From Streptococcus caballi DSM 19004 (lineage in GTDB: Bacteria > Bacillota > Bacilli > Lactobacillales > Streptococcaceae): a stretch of DNA of 64,000 nucleotides. The notes under the pieces were generated by a model that was not told the DNA's origin, searched no databases, and was given only the letters and a program-made list of their open reading frames with translations. Every line of letters begins with the position of its first letter. The stretch's first letter is position 1. Positions 63,000-64,000 of this stretch are shown here, piece by piece. Where the stretch lies: contig NZ_KB904096.1 of the NCBI RefSeq assembly GCF_000379985.1, forward strand, positions 34,127 through 98,126, given 5' to 3'. Both the position numbers and the translations under genes were made by a program.

Positions 63000-63641
63000 A
63001 TGAAAAGAAGTTCATTATCAAGCTTACGAAAACCAGTAACTATTTGCGCGCTATCTCTATCAGGATTTATGTTAGGGACCACTACAACTAATGCGGATAC
63101 GCACACTATTCAAGCAGGAGAGTCTTTTTACAGCATTGCTAACCAATATGGCATGGATGCCTATGATTTGGCAGCTATGAATAATCTTACAATAAATAGC
63201 CTTATTTTGCCAGGTCAGCAATTGACAGTATCATCTACAGTTACTTCAACAAGTACAACAACTAGTCAAGGTTATGAAGTAGAAGTGGGAGCTGATGGGC
63301 GGGTGACAAATCCCTATCCTGTCGGTCAATGTACTTGGGGTGTGAAATCTTTGGCACCTTGGGTTGGAGACTGGTGGGGAAACGGCGGTGACTGGTCAGC
63401 TAATGCAGCTGCACAAGGTTATAGCACAGGGACAACACCTACTGTCGGTTCGGTTGTTTGTTGGACAGATGGTGGCTATGGTCATGTTGCCTATGTTACT
63501 GCTGTAGACTATGCTTCCAATCAGATTCAAGTTTTAGAAGCTAACTATAAAGACCAGCAACAAATTAATAACTACCGTGGTTGGTTTAATCCAACTGCCA
63601 ATCCAGCAGCTGGTCAAGTAAGTTACATCTACCCATATTAA
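63000..63641 (+). CDS. Secreted LysM-CHAP protein, probable peptidoglycan hydrolase
   Basis: 213-aa secreted protein. Signal peptide (to about 32), one LysM domain ([20 protein letters not shown] to LPGQQLTV, about 34-77), a Ser/Thr linker and a C-terminal CHAP domain (about 95-213) with the catalytic Cys in [13 protein letters not shown] and His in [11 protein letters not shown]. Such proteins cut peptidoglycan cross-links or stem peptides during division. Ends without wall anchor. RBS AAGGAG. Confidence 0.92.
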   Translation: MKRSSLSSLRKPVTICALSLSGFMLGTTTTNADTHTIQAGESFYSIANQYGMDAYDLAAMNNLTINSLILPGQQLTVSSTVTSTSTTTSQGYEVEVGADGRVTNPYPVGQCTWGVKSLAPWVGDWWGNGGDWSANAAAQGYSTGTTPTVGSVVCWTDGGYGHVAYVTAVDYASNQIQVLEANYKDQQQINNYRGWFNPTANPAAGQVSYIYPY

Positions 63642-63656
63642 GCCTAAATATAAAAC

Positions 63657-63690
63657 AAAGGCTGGGTTTTTACCAGTCTTTTATTAGTTT
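63657..63690 (+). terminator. Terminator after the LysM-CHAP gene
   Basis: GGCTGG / CCAGTC stem (one G-T pair) around GTTTTTA with TTTTATT. Confidence 0.6.
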
Positions 63691-63757
63691 GGAGATAAGA
63701 AAGCTACCTGTAAGATTGAACAGCTCCCTGTCAAGTGGACAATGAAATAATAAAAGA

Positions 63758-64000
63758 TTAGGCGACGGCCTTGTTCCTCATTTCAAGAGGGGCAAGGCCG
63801 TTGTTGCGTTCTTGAAAACGTTGATGATTGTAAAAATAGATGTAGGCATCAATATCTGACACCAGCTCCTCAAAAGTTTTATACTTCTTCAAATCGTAGC
63901 ACTCCGTCTTAAAGTGCCCAAAGAAACTTTCAATTGGCGCGTTGTCAATACACTTACCAACACGAGACATAGAGCGGGTCATCTGATACTGGGTCGTTAA
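63758..64000 (-). mobile_element. IS3-family transposase, C-terminal part, running off the window
   Basis: Minus-strand frame open to the window edge, at least 80 codons. It carries the rve integrase motifs: SMSRVGKCIDNAPIESFFGHF, split here as SMSRVGKCIDNAP and IESFFGHFKTE, where the last Glu is the E of the DDE triad, and YIYFYNHQRFQERNNGLAP typical of IS3 orfB. Stop at 63758. The left end of the element should lie at about 63720-63750 (the palindromic GTCAAGTGGAC is a candidate). Only the end of the element is visible. Confidence 0.88.

Overview
The window is a low-GC Firmicute chromosome and almost certainly a Streptococcus of the bovis/equinus complex (S. equinus, S. gallolyticus, S. infantarius and relatives). 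The evidence is the dltRS-dltXABCD order, a rumen-type sortase-anchored lichenase, a BlpRH/GSP-type quorum-sensing bacteriocin locus with bovicin-255-like and ubericin-like peptides, glnRA followed by gltBD, and typical streptococcal housekeeping blocks. Species-level assignment is inference. No CRISPR array or prophage was seen. One IS3-type element enters at the right edge.

Layout: 1-6158 D-alanylation of teichoic acids (dltR partial, dltS, dltX, dltA-D), followed by a decayed gene. 6743-20530 a mixed-linkage beta-glucan utilisation locus: two intracellular GH94 phosphorylases on the minus strand, diverging from an ABC importer (binding lipoprotein, two permeases, MsmK-like ATPase) with two extracellular GH16 glucanases, one wall-anchored, and an AraC-type regulator. 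20572-25143 RNA-processing and housekeeping genes (tatD, rnmV, rsmA and small enzymes) with decayed stretches.

25178-39909 is the most interesting part: a quorum-sensing-controlled array of bacteriocin cassettes. It holds the C39-peptidase exporter and its accessory protein, seven intact double-glycine bacteriocin precursors with small immunity-type genes, several decayed cassettes, a wall-anchored thioredoxin-like protein, a LytTR response regulator, an HPK10 kinase and, antisense at the end, a short pheromone gene. All promoters share one operator grammar: two octamers close to ACCGTTTA spaced 21 bp, with the -10 box 39-41 bp after the second. Every mature bacteriocin in the array has exactly two cysteines, which fits with the CxxC thioredoxin-like protein next door. 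Repeated terminator, promoter and leader blocks flank variable peptide cores, which suggests cassette exchange by recombination.

40086-47217 two tRNAs, a probable 6S-like RNA, rsgA-rpe-thiN-rmuC-yhaM, purR and rpsL-rpsG. 47373-51998 fusA, gap, pgk, with a diverged second copy of the pgk 3' end left downstream. 52575-62837 an unusual non-lipoprotein peptide-binding protein, a FUSC-type membrane protein, and nitrogen assimilation (glnR, glnA, gltB, gltD) with a visible GlnR box. 63000-64000 a LysM-CHAP secreted protein and the end of an IS3-family transposase.
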